This document shows positions 8,289-8,671 of a stretch of DNA of 8,671 nt, piece by piece. The translations under genes were made by a program, and so were the position numbers. Below the pieces are notes generated by a model. It did no database searches. It was not told the origin of the DNA and saw only the letters and a program-made list of their open reading frames with translations. Within the stretch, counting starts at the first letter, position 1. The number at the start of each line of letters is the position of its first letter. Source of the DNA: Micrococcaceae bacterium UBA6021 (GTDB lineage Bacteria; Actinomycetota; Actinomycetes; Actinomycetales; Micrococcaceae); contig DIZT01000230.1 of assembly GCA_002427975.1 (NCBI GenBank), forward strand, positions 255-8,925. Reading direction: 5' to 3'.

Positions 8289-8671
8289 GTGTCTCCCATG
8301 GCCCGCACCGCCCCGGTGCCCGCCGCGACAGATCCGGCCATCATTCGGAATTTCTGCATCATCGCGCACATTGACCACGGCAAGTCCACCTTGGCCGACC
8401 GCATGCTGCAGTACACCGGGGTGGTTAAGTCCCGCGATATGAAGGCCCAGTACCTGGATCGCATGGACATTGAGCGCGAACGCGGCATCACCATTAAATC
8501 CCAGGCGGTCCGTATGCCCTGGGAGCTCGACGGCACCAGCTACGCGCTGAACATGATCGACACGCCCGGCCACGTGGACTTCACCTACGAGGTGTCCCGT
8601 TCGCTGGCCGCCTGCGAAGGTGCAGTGCTGCTCGTTGACGCGGCGCAGGGCATCGAGGCCCAGACCCTCGC
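8289..8671 (+). CDS. lepA: Elongation factor 4 (LepA), 3'-truncated by window edge
   Basis: LepA is a ribosome-associated translational GTPase linked to back-translocation and to 30S maturation. Only 127 codons plus two bases are present, ending inside the G domain. Visible GTPase motifs are G1 AHIDHGKST (26-34), the switch I motif RGITIKSQ (65-72, with LDRMDIERE just before) and G3 DTPGHVDF (91-98), followed by [21 protein letters not shown] (101-121, discontinuous quote not needed for the call). The [14 protein letters not shown] and GITIKSQAV wording separates LepA from EF-G and EF-Tu. GTG 8289 is chosen over ATG 8298 because of TAAGGA six bases upstream. The gene is divergent from the PemK-like gene, with 161 bases between the start codons; no clear sigma-70 promoter is visible in that gap. 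Confidence 0.96.
   Translation, partial: MSPMARTAPVPAATDPAIIRNFCIIAHIDHGKSTLADRMLQYTGVVKSRDMKAQYLDRMDIERERGITIKSQAVRMPWELDGTSYALNMIDTPGHVDFTYEVSRSLAACEGAVLLVDAAQGIEAQTL

Noticed and set aside
8151..8573. 140-codon minus-strand frame opposite lepA, considered as a possible antitoxin partner of the PemK-like gene
   Set aside because: It is antisense to the invariant LepA G1 and G3 motifs and has no antitoxin-like DNA-binding pattern; best explained as a shadow frame.

Overview
The window looks like a core chromosomal segment of a high-GC Gram-positive bacterium (Actinomycetota). Protein features and gene order (leuS, degV-family, comEA, comEC, holA, rpsT, a PemK/MazF-fold gene, lepA) fit Arthrobacter or a relative in the Micrococcaceae. 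That assignment is inferred from recalled gene order and protein style, not from a database search. I see no insertion sequence, integrase, CRISPR array, tRNA or rRNA gene, and no gene-free stretch longer than about 170 bases.

Bases 1-7034 are read on the plus strand as one closely packed run. It holds the 3' part of leuS (leucyl-tRNA synthetase), a DegV-family lipid-binding protein with a TTG start, comEA and comEC (DNA-uptake proteins), and holA (DNA polymerase III delta subunit). The comEA stop and comEC start are one base apart, and comEC overlaps holA by 67 bases. The last three genes are therefore probably cotranscribed and at least partly translationally coupled. Hairpins lie between leuS and degV and across the comEA start.

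holA converges on rpsT (ribosomal protein S20, minus strand), and a perfect 14-bp GC-rich hairpin between them probably terminates transcription. Upstream of rpsT, also on the minus strand, is a stand-alone PemK/MazF-fold protein with no recognisable antitoxin gene beside it. It is divergent from lepA (elongation factor 4), of which only the first 127 codons are present.

Functionally the window combines translation (leuS, rpsT, lepA, and possibly the MazF-fold RNase), replication (holA), DNA uptake (comEA, comEC) and lipid binding (degV). It is mostly conserved housekeeping. The points that best repay attention are the lone MazF-fold gene between two translation genes, the MBL-less ComEC with an odd basic tail overlapping holA, and the hairpin over the comEA start. 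I found no convincing undescribed multi-gene system.
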